A stretch of 53,904 nucleotides of DNA from contig CALMYH010000012.1 in assembly GCA_937873395.1 (NCBI GenBank), positions 1-53,904 on the forward strand, written 5' to 3'. The translations under genes were made by a program, and so were the position numbers. Below, piece after piece: positions 14,698-22,925 of the stretch. This DNA comes from an uncultured Burkholderiales bacterium (lineage in GTDB: Bacteria; Pseudomonadota; Gammaproteobacteria; Burkholderiales; Burkholderiaceae_C). The notes beneath the pieces are model-generated. The model made no database searches. It was not told the DNA's origin and saw only the letters and a list, made by a program, of their open reading frames with translations. How positions within the stretch are numbered: position 1 is the first letter of the stretch; every line of letters begins with the position of its first letter.

Positions 14698-15294
14698 ATG
14701 AGCCATGCCAGCCCCAACGGATCCCCTGCATCCCTTGATTCGCGCCTACCACGCCCGAGCCGATGGCTGCAGCGCGTGGATCTGTTCCTGTTCGCGCGAC
14801 TGGGTGCCGGTCACGCGGCGCGACCCGCGGTGCTGACCGTGGCGATCGGATCGAGCCGCTGGAGCTGGTTGCCCATGCTGGCCGTCGTGCTGCCGCTGGC
14901 ACTGGGGTCGACGCTGGGCCTGACAACCGTGATCGCCTGCCTGCTGTGGGCCGGCGCGGTCCAGTGGGGCGCGAAGCGTCTGGCCCGGCACTGGCAGGTT
15001 CAGCGGCCATTCACCCAGGGCCTGAGCCCGAATCACCTCGGTCACAGCCTGCGACCGGGATTCCCGAGCACACACGCCGTGGTGATGGGCTTTGTGACTG
15101 CCTTCCTCACACTGGGTCCGGCCGACGCCATGACCGCCGCCGCCCTGGTGTTGCTGAGCGCCGTCACCGGCTGGGCGCGGGTGTACGCAGGGGCACACTT
15201 TCCCTCGGACGTGCTGGCCGGCTGGACGCTGGGTGCCCTGACCGGCCTGTTCGCCTGGGAATGGATGGACTGGCTCGGGCTTCTGTCGGACTGA
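14698..15294 (+). CDS. PAP2-superfamily membrane phosphatase
   Basis: The 198-residue integral membrane protein carries all three PAP2 motifs: KRLARHWQVQRPF, PSTHA and WARVYAGAHFPSDV, with the catalytic histidines in the last two. Such enzymes dephosphorylate phosphatidic acid, phosphatidylglycerophosphate, undecaprenyl diphosphate or similar lipids on the outer face of the inner membrane. Five or six hydrophobic helices are visible. The ATG at 14698 is preferred over 14686 because the Pho-type promoter would start transcription there. Making diacylglycerol for the nearby glycosyltransferase is an attractive inference. Confidence 0.88.
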   Translation: MSHASPNGSPASLDSRLPRPSRWLQRVDLFLFARLGAGHAARPAVLTVAIGSSRWSWLPMLAVVLPLALGSTLGLTTVIACLLWAGAVQWGAKRLARHWQVQRPFTQGLSPNHLGHSLRPGFPSTHAVVMGFVTAFLTLGPADAMTAAALVLLSAVTGWARVYAGAHFPSDVLAGWTLGALTGLFAWEWMDWLGLLSD

Positions 15295-15317
15295 CGGCAG
15301 GCGCTTTCCGGTTTCTT

Positions 15318-15351
15318 CCTTCATCACGTCGTCACACTGCGACGATACGGT
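15318..15351 (+). promoter_or_regulatory. Pho-box-like repeat and -10 upstream of the second phoX
   Basis: CCTTCAT (15318-15324), CACG, TCGTCAC (15329-15335) give 9 of 14 matches. TACGGT (15346-15351) follows after exactly 10 nt. The leader to the ATG at 15429 is about 70 nt. Confidence 0.4.
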
Positions 15352-15428
15352 TTACAAGGGCTTCCCGACCGGATCCCGGCAGGCACCCCCGCCCGCATCC
15401 TTCACGAATCACCCACGAGCAGACCCCC

Positions 15429-17507
15429 ATGAGCCAACTGCCCTCCTCCCTCATCATCAACAACGGCGACGGCGACGAGCCGATGTCCAACGCCAGTGAC
15501 AACCGCCATTTCGACGCCGTGCTGAAGGCGCACCTGAGCCGCCGCTCGGCCCTCAAGGGCACCCTTGGCGCGTCGATCGCGACCCTGTTCGGCGGTGTCG
15601 GCCTGGCCGGCTGCGCCACCGGCGCGGGGGGGTCGGGCAGCCCGCTGATCGGCTTTCAGGCCGTCCCCATCAGTGAGGCCGACACGGTGCTCGTTCCCAA
15701 AGGCTACAAGGTGCAGACCTTCGTCCCCTGGGGCACACCCATCACCGGCAACCTGCCGGCGTTCGATCCGTTGAAAAACACCGGTGCCGACCAGGCCCAC
15801 CAGATGGGCAGCCACCACGACGGCATGCACTTCTTTCCGATCGAGGGCAAGGATCCCTACCGCGGCAGCTCCACCGAAGGCCTGCTGGTGATGAACCACG
15901 AATACGTGGAACCGCGCTACATGCACGCCAGCGCCGTCGGCCAGAAACTCGACCGCAACGCCGTGCCGGCCCTGGTCAACGGCAAGCGTCCGGCCGACGA
16001 ATGCCGCAAGGAAATCAACGCCCACGGCGTGTCGGTGGTGCACATCAAAAAGGGCACCCACGGAGAGTGGAGTGTGGTGAACAGCAAGCTCAACCGCCGC
16101 ATCACCGGTGCCACGCCCATGGCCATCAACGGACCGGTGCGAGGCACCGATTTGGTCAGGACCAGGTACAGCCCGGACGGCACCCGTACCCGGGGCACGC
16201 TCAACAACTGCGCCCACGGCGTCACGCCCTGGAACACCTACATGATGGCCGAGGAAAACTGGGCCGGTTACTTCATCAACAAGGTCGGCGCCAATGGCCG
16301 CACCCGCGAGCAGTCACGCTATGGTGTGCGCCACAACGAAAGCCGGCCCGCCGCCTCCCGCTACGGCTGGGAACTGGCCGACAGCGGTGCCGACGAGTTC
16401 GTCCGCTTTGACGTCAGCGCCAAGGGCGCCGATGCCACACAGGACTATCGCAACGAAGCCAATGGCTTTGGCTGGATGGTGGAATTCGACCCGTTCAACC
16501 CGGACAGCACGCCGGTCAAGCGGACCTCTCTCGGTCGCTTCGCGCATGAAGGGGTGGTGTTCGCCAAAGCGGTCGAAGGCAAGCCGGTGGTCTGCTACTC
16601 GGGTGACGACGCCATCAACGAATACATCTACAAGTTCGTGTCCAACGGCGTGTACCGGAAGGCCGCCGGTGTGGCCAACGGCGCCCTCCTCGACGAAGGC
16701 ACGCTGTACGTCGCCAGATTCAACGACGACGGCACGGGCCAGTGGCTGCCCCTGGTGTTTGGCCAGGGCCCCTTGAATCCGACACCCAGCAACCAGGGCG
16801 ACGAGCAATGCCAGGCGTGTTTCCAGAGCCAGGCCGACGTCCTGGTCAACACCCGACTGGCCGCGGACCGCCTGGGGGCCACCAAAATGGATCGGCCCGA
16901 ATGGGGTGCCATCGACCCGAAGACCGGGCAGGTGTACTTCACGCTCACCAACAACAGCCGGCGCGAGGTGACCGACAAGGCCAACCCGCGTGCCAAGAGC
17001 CGCTGGGGCCACATCATCCGCTGGACCGAAGCCGGCAACGACCCCACGGCCACCCGCTTCAAGTGGGACATCTACCTGCTTTCCGGTCCGGAAAACGACT
17101 CGATGCTCGCCGGCAAGCCCCTGAACAAGGACCAGATCCACAACAGCCCCGACGGCCTGTGGTTCGACAAGGACGGCCGCCTATGGATCCAGACCGACAT
17201 CAGCGAAAGCTCGATGAACCGGGGCGACTATGTTCAGTTCGGCAACAACCAGATGCTGTGCGCCGACCCGCATACCCACGAACTCAAGCGTTTCCTGGTG
17301 GGCCCGGTCGGTCAGGAAATCACCGGCGTGATCACCACACCCGACGGCAAGACGATGTTTGTCAACATCCAGCACCCCGGTGCCACCACCAGCGCCGACG
17401 ACTTCGCCGCTGGCAAGCTCACCGGGACCTGGCCGAACATGGGCCGGTACGCTCGCTCCGCCACCATCGTCATCACCAAGGAAGATGGTGGCGTGATCGG
17501 CACCTGA
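15429..17507 (+). CDS. phoX: PhoX-family alkaline phosphatase (second copy), Tat lipoprotein
   Basis: The 692-residue paralogue of the gene at 7180 has the same architecture. It has a twin-arginine signal (HLSRRSALKGTLGASI, RR at 38-39) ending in a lipobox LAGC with Cys at about 62. Family blocks are VPKGYKVQTF, LLVMNHEYVEPRYM, TLNNCAHGVTPWNTYMMAEEN (21 residues, 16199-16261) and a C-terminal VITKEDGGVIGT. It differs by the insert containing EQCQACFQSQADVLVNTRL and a longer acidic region before MVEFDPFNPD. Periplasmic Pi release is expected. The ATG at 15429 gives a complete signal peptide. It converges on the helicase gene. Confidence 0.93.
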   Translation: MSQLPSSLIINNGDGDEPMSNASDNRHFDAVLKAHLSRRSALKGTLGASIATLFGGVGLAGCATGAGGSGSPLIGFQAVPISEADTVLVPKGYKVQTFVPWGTPITGNLPAFDPLKNTGADQAHQMGSHHDGMHFFPIEGKDPYRGSSTEGLLVMNHEYVEPRYMHASAVGQKLDRNAVPALVNGKRPADECRKEINAHGVSVVHIKKGTHGEWSVVNSKLNRRITGATPMAINGPVRGTDLVRTRYSPDGTRTRGTLNNCAHGVTPWNTYMMAEENWAGYFINKVGANGRTREQSRYGVRHNESRPAASRYGWELADSGADEFVRFDVSAKGADATQDYRNEANGFGWMVEFDPFNPDSTPVKRTSLGRFAHEGVVFAKAVEGKPVVCYSGDDAINEYIYKFVSNGVYRKAAGVANGALLDEGTLYVARFNDDGTGQWLPLVFGQGPLNPTPSNQGDEQCQACFQSQADVLVNTRLAADRLGATKMDRPEWGAIDPKTGQVYFTLTNNSRREVTDKANPRAKSRWGHIIRWTEAGNDPTATRFKWDIYLLSGPENDSMLAGKPLNKDQIHNSPDGLWFDKDGRLWIQTDISESSMNRGDYVQFGNNQMLCADPHTHELKRFLVGPVGQEITGVITTPDGKTMFVNIQHPGATTSADDFAAGKLTGTWPNMGRYARSATIVITKEDGGVIGT

Positions 17508-17526
17508 GGGCCATCGTTCCCAGGTG

Positions 17527-17557
17527 CAGCCTCCTGGGTGGCGATCCAGGAGGGCTG
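17527..17557. terminator. Hairpin between converging phoX and uvrD-like genes
   Basis: CAGCCTCCTGG (17527-17537) pairs with CCAGGAGGGCTG (17546-17557) with one bulged G and an 8-nt loop. There is no T-run. It may end the phoX transcript. Confidence 0.4.
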
Positions 17558-17560
17558 GCC

Positions 17561-19945
17561 TCAGTCGGCGACCGGCGTGAGCTTGGCCACCGACAGCGCC
17601 AGCCATTTGACGCCGTGGCGGGGAAACCTCCCCTGGGCGCGCGCATCGGCACCAGCCCCCTCGACCGCCAGCACCTTGCCCTCGCCGAATTTGTTGTGGA
17701 ACACCTGCAGGCCGGCGCGTATGTCCGTGCCACGGTCCGGCTCGGGCGCGGACGCTGGCGCCTGGGCGGCCGACAGCCAGCCCGGTGACCAGGCCGGCTG
17801 TGACGCTCCGCGCTGACCTGTGGCGCCGGACGGGCTGGACCACGCCGTCGGCGACAAGGCCACACCGGCCTTGGGCGTGAGCCATTTCAGACAGGCCTCG
17901 GGCAGTTCATCGAAAAAGCGGCTGCGCAGGTTGTAGCGGGTCTGGCCATGCAGCATGCGGGTCTGCGCGTGCGTGAGGTACAGGCGCTTTCGCGCACGCG
18001 TGATCGCCACGTACATCAGGCGACGTTCCTCTTCCATGCCGTCGCGGTCGCTCATGGAGTTTTCGTGCGGGAACAGGCCCTCCTCCAGGCCGGTGATGAA
18101 CACCGCGTCGAACTCCAGGCCCTTGGCTGCATGCACGGTCATCAGCTGGACCGCGTCCTGTCCGGCCTGGGCCTGGTTGTCTCCCGACTCCAGCGCGGCG
18201 TGCGTGAGAAAGGCGACCAGCGGACTGAGGGTCTCGCCGGTTTCGGCATCCGGTGCCAGCGATTCACTCAGGACGGACGCATCCGGGTCCAGGCCCTGGC
18301 TGACCGGGCTCTGCGTCAGGGGTGTGCCCTGCTCGTCAACGGGCAGGGCCACGGCATCGCGGCCAAAGCCCTCCTGCATCACAAAACTTTCGGCGGCGTT
18401 GACGAGTTCCTGCAGGTTCTCCACCCGGTCCTCGCCTTCGCGCTCGGCGCGGTAGTGTTCGACCAGGCCGCTCCTGTCGAGCACCATCTCGATGATCTCC
18501 CGCAGGGTCATGGCCTCGGTGCGCTCGCGCATGACATCCAGCAGGGCGATGAAGTTCGCGATGGCGGCACCGGCACGTCCGGTGACGGCACTGGCCGCGT
18601 CGTGCAGGGAGCAGCCACTGGCGCGGGCCACATCCTGCAACTGCTCGACGCTGCGCGCGCCGATGCCGCGCGGCGGGAAGTTCACCACGCGCAGAAAGCT
18701 GGTGTCGTCGTGCGGGTTCTCCAGCAGCCGCAGATAGGCCAGCGCGTGCTTGATCTCGGCTCGCTCGAAGAAGCGCAGGCCGCCGTACACCCGGTAAGGC
18801 ATGCCGGCGTTGAACAGGGCCGTTTCCACCACCCGGCTCTGCGCGTTGCTGCGGTAGAGCACGGCCATCTCGCTGCGCGCCAGGCCGTCGCGCTCGAGCT
18901 GCTTCATCTCGTCGACCATCCACTGCGCCTCGGCGAAGTCGCTGCTGGCCTCGTACACCCGCACCGGCTCGCCCGCCCCCGCATCGGTGCGCAGGTTCTT
19001 GCCCAGGCGGCGGCTGTTGTGGCTGATCAGCTCGTTGGCGCTGTTGAGGATGTTGCTGGCGCTGCGGTAGTTCTGCTCCAGCTTGATCTGGTGGCGGACC
19101 TGGAACTCGCGCACGAAGTCGGCCATGTTGCCCACGCGCGCGCCGCGGAAGGCGTAGATGCTCTGGTCGTCATCGCCCACGGCAAACACCGCGTTGCCCG
19201 AGGGCGGCAGACCCTCGACCGGTGGCGAAGAGAACATCTTGATCCAGGCGTACTGCAGCCGGTTGGTGTCCTGGAACTCGTCGATCAGGATATGCCGGAA
19301 TCGCCGCTGGTAATGCACGCGGATCGGGTCGTTGTCGCGCAGCACCTCGTAGCTGCGCAGCATCAGCTCGCCGAAGTCGACCACCCCTTCGCGCTGGCAC
19401 TGCTCCTCGTAGAGCTGGTAGATCTCGACCTTGCGGCGGGTCTCGTCGTCACGCACCACCACATCCCGTGGTCGCTGGCCATCCTCCTTGCAACCGCTGA
19501 TGAACCACTGCAGCTGCTTGGGCGGAAATCGTTCGTCGTCCACGTTGTGCTGCTTGCACAGGCGCTTGATGGCCGAGAGCTGGTCCTGCGTGTCCAGGAT
19601 CTGGAAGGTCTGCGGCAGGCCGGCCGCCTGGTGGTGTGCACGCAGGAAACGGTTGCACAGTCCGTGAAAGGTGCCGATCCACATGCCGCGCACATTGATC
19701 GGCAGCATGGCCGACAGGCGCGTCATCATTTCCTTGGCTGCCTTGTTGGTGAAGGTGACGGCCATCACCCCCCCGGGCGAGACCTGGCCGCTCTGCAGCA
19801 GCCAGGCGATCCGGGTGGTCAGCACCCGGGTCTTGCCCGAACCGGCGCCGGCCAGGATCAGGGCGTGCTCGGGCGGCAGGGTGACGGCGGCAGACTGCTC
19901 GGGGTTCAGGCCCGACAGCAAGGGAGAGGGATCTTCGAACAACAT
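17561..19945 (-). CDS. uvrD: UvrD/Rep-family DNA helicase II
   Basis: The 794-residue superfamily 1A 3'-5' helicase has motif I LAGAGSGKTRVLTTR (about residue 30), motif Ia VTFTNKAAKEM, motif II LIDEFQDTN, motif III FAVGDDDQSIYAFRGA, motif IV EQNYRS, motif V VHAAKGLEFDAVF and motif VI YVAITRARKRLYL. It unwinds DNA in nucleotide-excision and mismatch repair. The C-terminus (FGEGKVLAVEGAG) is the Tudor-like tail of the UvrD/PcrA group. The frame runs upstream to 21133 through the antisense of guaC, but the ATG at 19945 begins the conserved LNPEQSAAV. TACAAT lies 6 nt before the ATG. Confidence 0.96.
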   Translation of the reverse strand: MLFEDPSPLLSGLNPEQSAAVTLPPEHALILAGAGSGKTRVLTTRIAWLLQSGQVSPGGVMAVTFTNKAAKEMMTRLSAMLPINVRGMWIGTFHGLCNRFLRAHHQAAGLPQTFQILDTQDQLSAIKRLCKQHNVDDERFPPKQLQWFISGCKEDGQRPRDVVVRDDETRRKVEIYQLYEEQCQREGVVDFGELMLRSYEVLRDNDPIRVHYQRRFRHILIDEFQDTNRLQYAWIKMFSSPPVEGLPPSGNAVFAVGDDDQSIYAFRGARVGNMADFVREFQVRHQIKLEQNYRSASNILNSANELISHNSRRLGKNLRTDAGAGEPVRVYEASSDFAEAQWMVDEMKQLERDGLARSEMAVLYRSNAQSRVVETALFNAGMPYRVYGGLRFFERAEIKHALAYLRLLENPHDDTSFLRVVNFPPRGIGARSVEQLQDVARASGCSLHDAASAVTGRAGAAIANFIALLDVMRERTEAMTLREIIEMVLDRSGLVEHYRAEREGEDRVENLQELVNAAESFVMQEGFGRDAVALPVDEQGTPLTQSPVSQGLDPDASVLSESLAPDAETGETLSPLVAFLTHAALESGDNQAQAGQDAVQLMTVHAAKGLEFDAVFITGLEEGLFPHENSMSDRDGMEEERRLMYVAITRARKRLYLTHAQTRMLHGQTRYNLRSRFFDELPEACLKWLTPKAGVALSPTAWSSPSGATGQRGASQPAWSPGWLSAAQAPASAPEPDRGTDIRAGLQVFHNKFGEGKVLAVEGAGADARAQGRFPRHGVKWLALSVAKLTPVAD

Positions 19946-19951
19946 GCCTGG

Positions 19952-19957
19952 ATTGTA
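19952..19957 (-). promoter_or_regulatory. Possible -10 element of uvrD (leaderless arrangement)
   Basis: TACAAT on the minus strand, exactly 6 nt before the ATG at 19945; no ribosome-binding site and no clear -35. Confidence 0.5.
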
Positions 19958-20023
19958 GGAAGCCCGGATGGCTCCCGCGGTCCATATCAGCCTCCGTATG
20001 ACCTGCATATGGCGCGGACCGGG

Positions 20024-20053
20024 TTGGCAATACAGGCCGGTTCCGCCTAGAAT
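20024..20053 (+). promoter_or_regulatory. guaC promoter
   Basis: -35 TTGGCA (20024-20029), 18-nt spacer, -10 TAGAAT (20048-20053). Start of transcription is expected near 20059-20061, at the base of the attenuator stem. Confidence 0.65.
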
Positions 20054-20058
20054 CAGAC

Positions 20059-20106
20059 ACCGGGCCCAAGCAATTGCGCCCGGTTTTTTGTTTCCCGGCC
20101 CCGGGC
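20059..20106 (+). promoter_or_regulatory. Possible transcription attenuator in the guaC leader
   Basis: ACCGGGC (20059-20065) pairs with GCCCGGT (20078-20084), followed by six T (20084-20089): an intrinsic terminator directly after the promoter and about 80 nt before guaC. GCCCGG (20078-20083) can instead pair with CCGGGC at 20101-20106, an alternative that would break the terminator. The loop contains the palindrome GCAATTGC. The ligand or factor is unknown. Confidence 0.55.
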
Positions 20107-20167
20107 AACGCCAACCGGCCAGTTCCAAGCGCCTTTCTTCGAACCCTCGAACACAAGGAACTGGGAC

Positions 20168-21145
20168 ATGGAAATTTTTGACTACGACAACATCCTGCTG
20201 CTGCCGCGCAAATGCCGCGTGGAAAGCCGCAGCGAATGCGACCCCTCCATCGAGTTCGGCGGCCGGCGCTTCAAGCTGCCGGTGGTGCCGGCCAACATGA
20301 AGACGGTGCTGGACGAGTCCATCAGCGAGTGGCTGGCCGCCCACGGCTACTTCTACGTGATGCATCGCTTCGACCTGGACAACGTGGCCTATGCGAAGCG
20401 CATGCGCGAGAAGGGCCTGTTCGTCTCCATCAGCTCGGGGGTGAAGGCGCCGGACTACGACGTGATCGACCGCCTGGCCGCCGACGGTGTGGGCGCCGAC
20501 TACATCACCATCGACATCGCGCACGGCCATGCCGAGAGCGTGCGCCTGATGATCGAGCACATCAAGAAAAAACTGCCCCAGGCCTTCGTGATCGCGGGCA
20601 ACGTGGCCACGCCCGAAGCCGTGATCGACCTGGAGAACTGGGGCGCGGACGCCACCAAGGTGGGCGTGGGCCCGGGCAAGGTCTGCATCACCAAGCTCAA
20701 GACGGGTTTCGGCACCGGCGGCTGGCAACTCTCGGCGCTCAAGTGGTGCGCGCGCGTGGCGACCAAACCCATCATCGCCGACGGCGGCATCCGCCACCAC
20801 GGCGACATCGCCAAGAGCGTGCGCTTTGGGGCCACGATGGTGATGATCGGCTCGCTGTTCGCCGGCCATGAAGAATCGCCCGGACAGACGGTGGAGGTCG
20901 ACGGCAAGCTTTACAAAGAGTACTACGGCTCGGCCAGCGACTTCAACAAGGGCGAGTACAAACACGTCGAAGGCAAGCGCATTCTGGAACCGATCAAGGG
21001 CAAGCTGGCCGACACGTTGCGCGAAATGCAGGAAGACGTGCAGAGCTCCATCAGCTACGCGGGCGGTACGGTGCTGGCAGACCTGAAAAAGGTCAACTAC
21101 GTGATCCTGGGCGGCGAGAACGCCGGCGAACACCTGTTCATGTGA
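20168..21145 (+). CDS. guaC: GMP reductase
   Basis: The 325-residue product matches GMP reductase, which deaminates GMP to IMP with NADPH and so links guanine and adenine nucleotide pools. The opening [15 protein letters not shown], the catalytic loop [20 protein letters not shown] (active-site Cys in KVCIT) and [30 protein letters not shown] are diagnostic. There are no CBS domains, which distinguishes it from IMP dehydrogenase. The KVCIT-type loop is the shorter GuaC form common in Firmicutes. AAGGA lies about 9 nt before the ATG. The leader carries a promoter and an apparent attenuator. Confidence 0.95.
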   Translation: MEIFDYDNILLLPRKCRVESRSECDPSIEFGGRRFKLPVVPANMKTVLDESISEWLAAHGYFYVMHRFDLDNVAYAKRMREKGLFVSISSGVKAPDYDVIDRLAADGVGADYITIDIAHGHAESVRLMIEHIKKKLPQAFVIAGNVATPEAVIDLENWGADATKVGVGPGKVCITKLKTGFGTGGWQLSALKWCARVATKPIIADGGIRHHGDIAKSVRFGATMVMIGSLFAGHEESPGQTVEVDGKLYKEYYGSASDFNKGEYKHVEGKRILEPIKGKLADTLREMQEDVQSSISYAGGTVLADLKKVNYVILGGENAGEHLFM

Positions 21146-21151
21146 TCCGTT

Positions 21152-21895
21152 TCAGCCCAGCTGTCGGGCGGCGTTGAGCAGCAACAGCAGACCACTGAGC
21201 ATCAACAGACCCGCGATTGCACGGCGCAGCGCCGGTACCGGCAGCCGGCCCGCCAGCCGGTGACCGGCCAGTACCGCCAGTACGGCGGCGGGCAACAGCC
21301 AGACCAGACGGGGCCACAGCCATGGCGAAGACAGCCGCCCATCGAAGGCCAGCAGCAGAAGCACCGCCGACGCCACCAGGGTCATCAGCGCCGGGGTGCT
21401 GGCGCGCATGGCCGGCGCTGGCACGCGGGCCCTTGCCATCCATGCCAGCACCAGCGGACCGGCGGTGCCGAACAGCACCTGCACCAACCCGATGCCCAGG
21501 CCGTGCAGGTGACCCAGCCAGAAACTGGCGGAGCCCGAAGTCGACACTCCGCGCCAGGCGTTGCGCCCGACCCAGATCACGTACAGACCCAGCAGCACCA
21601 GGGGCCACACGCCGGGATGAAGACGCCAGATGGCCAGGCCGGCCAGGGCACCGGTCACCATGCCTGGCAGCAAGGCCCTGAGCACGTCCCATCGCACCTC
21701 ACGCCAGTTCAGGCGCCCCATGAGCGCCGACGCCACCACATCGATCAGCAGCACCAAAGGCACCACCTCGGCCAGGGGCCAGCGCCAGGCCAACAAGGGG
21801 ACGATCACCAGTGCCGACCCGAATCCCGTGATGCCCAGCACCAGATAGCCGGTGACGACCACAGGCAAGGCCCACAGCAGATCCGGGCCGGACAT
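21152..21895 (-). CDS. TauE/SafE-family membrane transporter
   Basis: The 247-residue protein has about eight hydrophobic helices and the two-fold repeat of the TauE/SafE family, with GITGFGSALVIVPLLAW near the start and FGTAGPLVLAWMAR in the middle. Members export sulfite, sulfoacetate or other organosulfur and organic anions. It lies 36 nt after the alpha/beta hydrolase stop on the same strand and is probably its operon partner. The substrate is not indicated by sequence. Confidence 0.85.
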   Translation of the reverse strand: MSGPDLLWALPVVVTGYLVLGITGFGSALVIVPLLAWRWPLAEVVPLVLLIDVVASALMGRLNWREVRWDVLRALLPGMVTGALAGLAIWRLHPGVWPLVLLGLYVIWVGRNAWRGVSTSGSASFWLGHLHGLGIGLVQVLFGTAGPLVLAWMARARVPAPAMRASTPALMTLVASAVLLLLAFDGRLSSPWLWPRLVWLLPAAVLAVLAGHRLAGRLPVPALRRAIAGLLMLSGLLLLLNAARQLG

Positions 21896-21931
21896 CCGGG
21901 GCGGCTCAATCTCGGACCGGCAGGCCCAGGC

Positions 21932-22831
21932 TCATGCCAACAGCCATTTCATGGCCAGCCGGTGCAGCCGGTGGCGTGGGTCGGTGAAGGCTTCCAGCAC
22001 GCTGAAATGGTTCAGACCCGGCAAGGCCTCACAGACCGGCACCGCACGATCCCCCCAGACCTGACGCAGCAGCCCGTTCTGACGCAGGAACTCCGCGCTC
22101 TCGTCGGCACCCGCCACGCAGGCCAGGGCACCCCGAACACCGCGGCCTTCGGGCACCAGGGGCGGCGCCGCAAATCCGACCGGACTGGCCAGACGCACCT
22201 GCTCCGGTGTCAGGCGCAGCGAGTCGCTGAGAAACGGGGTGTGACGCAAGGGCTCCAGGTCAAACAGGCCCGAGATGGACAAGGCGCTGTGCAGCAGCGA
22301 TGGTGGCAGGTCCGCGGCCACCTCCTGCCACCGGGCACTGAGCATCATGGCGGCCAGATGTCCGCCCGCCGAGTGCCCGGCCACCATGATGCGCCGGGGA
22401 TCTCCCCCGTGCACGCCGATGTGCCGATACACCCATGCTGTGGCACGCACCATCTGCAGGCAGATGTCGGGAATCGTGACGGCCGGACACAGGGCATAGT
22501 TGGGCACCACCACACACACGCCCCGGCGCGCAAAGGCGGCAGCCACAAAGCTGTGGTCGGCCTTGTCCAGGCTGCGCCAGTAGCCGCCGTGGATGAACAC
22601 CATGACGGGAGCCAGCCCGCCGCCCTTGCGCCCCTGGGCCGGGAACACGTCCAGCGTCTCTCCGGGACCGAAGCCATAGGCCAGATCCAGCAGGCAGGGC
22701 AGATCCTGGCGCGCTCGCGCCGAATGAGACGCCCAACGGTCGAAATGAGCCTGATGCGCGGGCACCAGAGCCCGGTTGTTGTACTGACCCTCCAGCCAGT
22801 CCGGGTCGGTCTTTGTGTCGGTCGGATGCAT
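21932..22831 (-). CDS. Alpha/beta hydrolase, kynurenine formamidase/esterase type
   Basis: The 299-residue enzyme has the oxyanion motif FIHGGYWR and nucleophile elbow AGHSAGGHLA, as in the kynurenine formamidase-like and hormone-sensitive-lipase-like esterases. The catalytic His is likely in LNHFSVLEAF. The opening WLEGQYNNRALVPAHQ is typical of the formamidase-like subgroup. It has no signal peptide and should act in the cytoplasm. It is divergent from a GntR/FCD regulator and shares a strand with the TauE-like permease, suggesting a small catabolic module. CACAAT lies 6 nt before the ATG. The substrate is unknown. Confidence 0.82.
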   Translation of the reverse strand: MHPTDTKTDPDWLEGQYNNRALVPAHQAHFDRWASHSARARQDLPCLLDLAYGFGPGETLDVFPAQGRKGGGLAPVMVFIHGGYWRSLDKADHSFVAAAFARRGVCVVVPNYALCPAVTIPDICLQMVRATAWVYRHIGVHGGDPRRIMVAGHSAGGHLAAMMLSARWQEVAADLPPSLLHSALSISGLFDLEPLRHTPFLSDSLRLTPEQVRLASPVGFAAPPLVPEGRGVRGALACVAGADESAEFLRQNGLLRQVWGDRAVPVCEALPGLNHFSVLEAFTDPRHRLHRLAMKWLLA

Positions 22832-22837
22832 GAAAAC

Positions 22838-22843
22838 ATTGTG
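22838..22843 (-). promoter_or_regulatory. Possible -10 element of the alpha/beta hydrolase gene (leaderless arrangement)
   Basis: CACAAT on the minus strand, 6 nt before the ATG at 22831. Confidence 0.4.
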
Positions 22844-22900
22844 TCACGCCGCTCACCTTCCCGCAGCGACAAAAAACCGGCGCAAGAGCCCCGAAATCAT

Positions 22901-22917
22901 GTATTCTGTATACGGAG
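22901..22917. promoter_or_regulatory. Possible GntR operator and promoter
   Basis: GTATAC (22908-22913), the core of many FCD-type GntR operators, lies between a possible -10 TATTCT (22902-22907) and the GGAG ribosome-binding site of the regulator gene. The position suits autorepression and control of the divergent hydrolase. Confidence 0.4.
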
Positions 22918-22925
22918 TTCAAAAC

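Noticed and set aside
17561-21133. UvrD as a 1190-residue protein with a long N-terminal extension
   Set aside because: The extra part is antisense to guaC and its leader; the conserved helicase start LNPEQSAAV and a -10 element both support the ATG at 19945.
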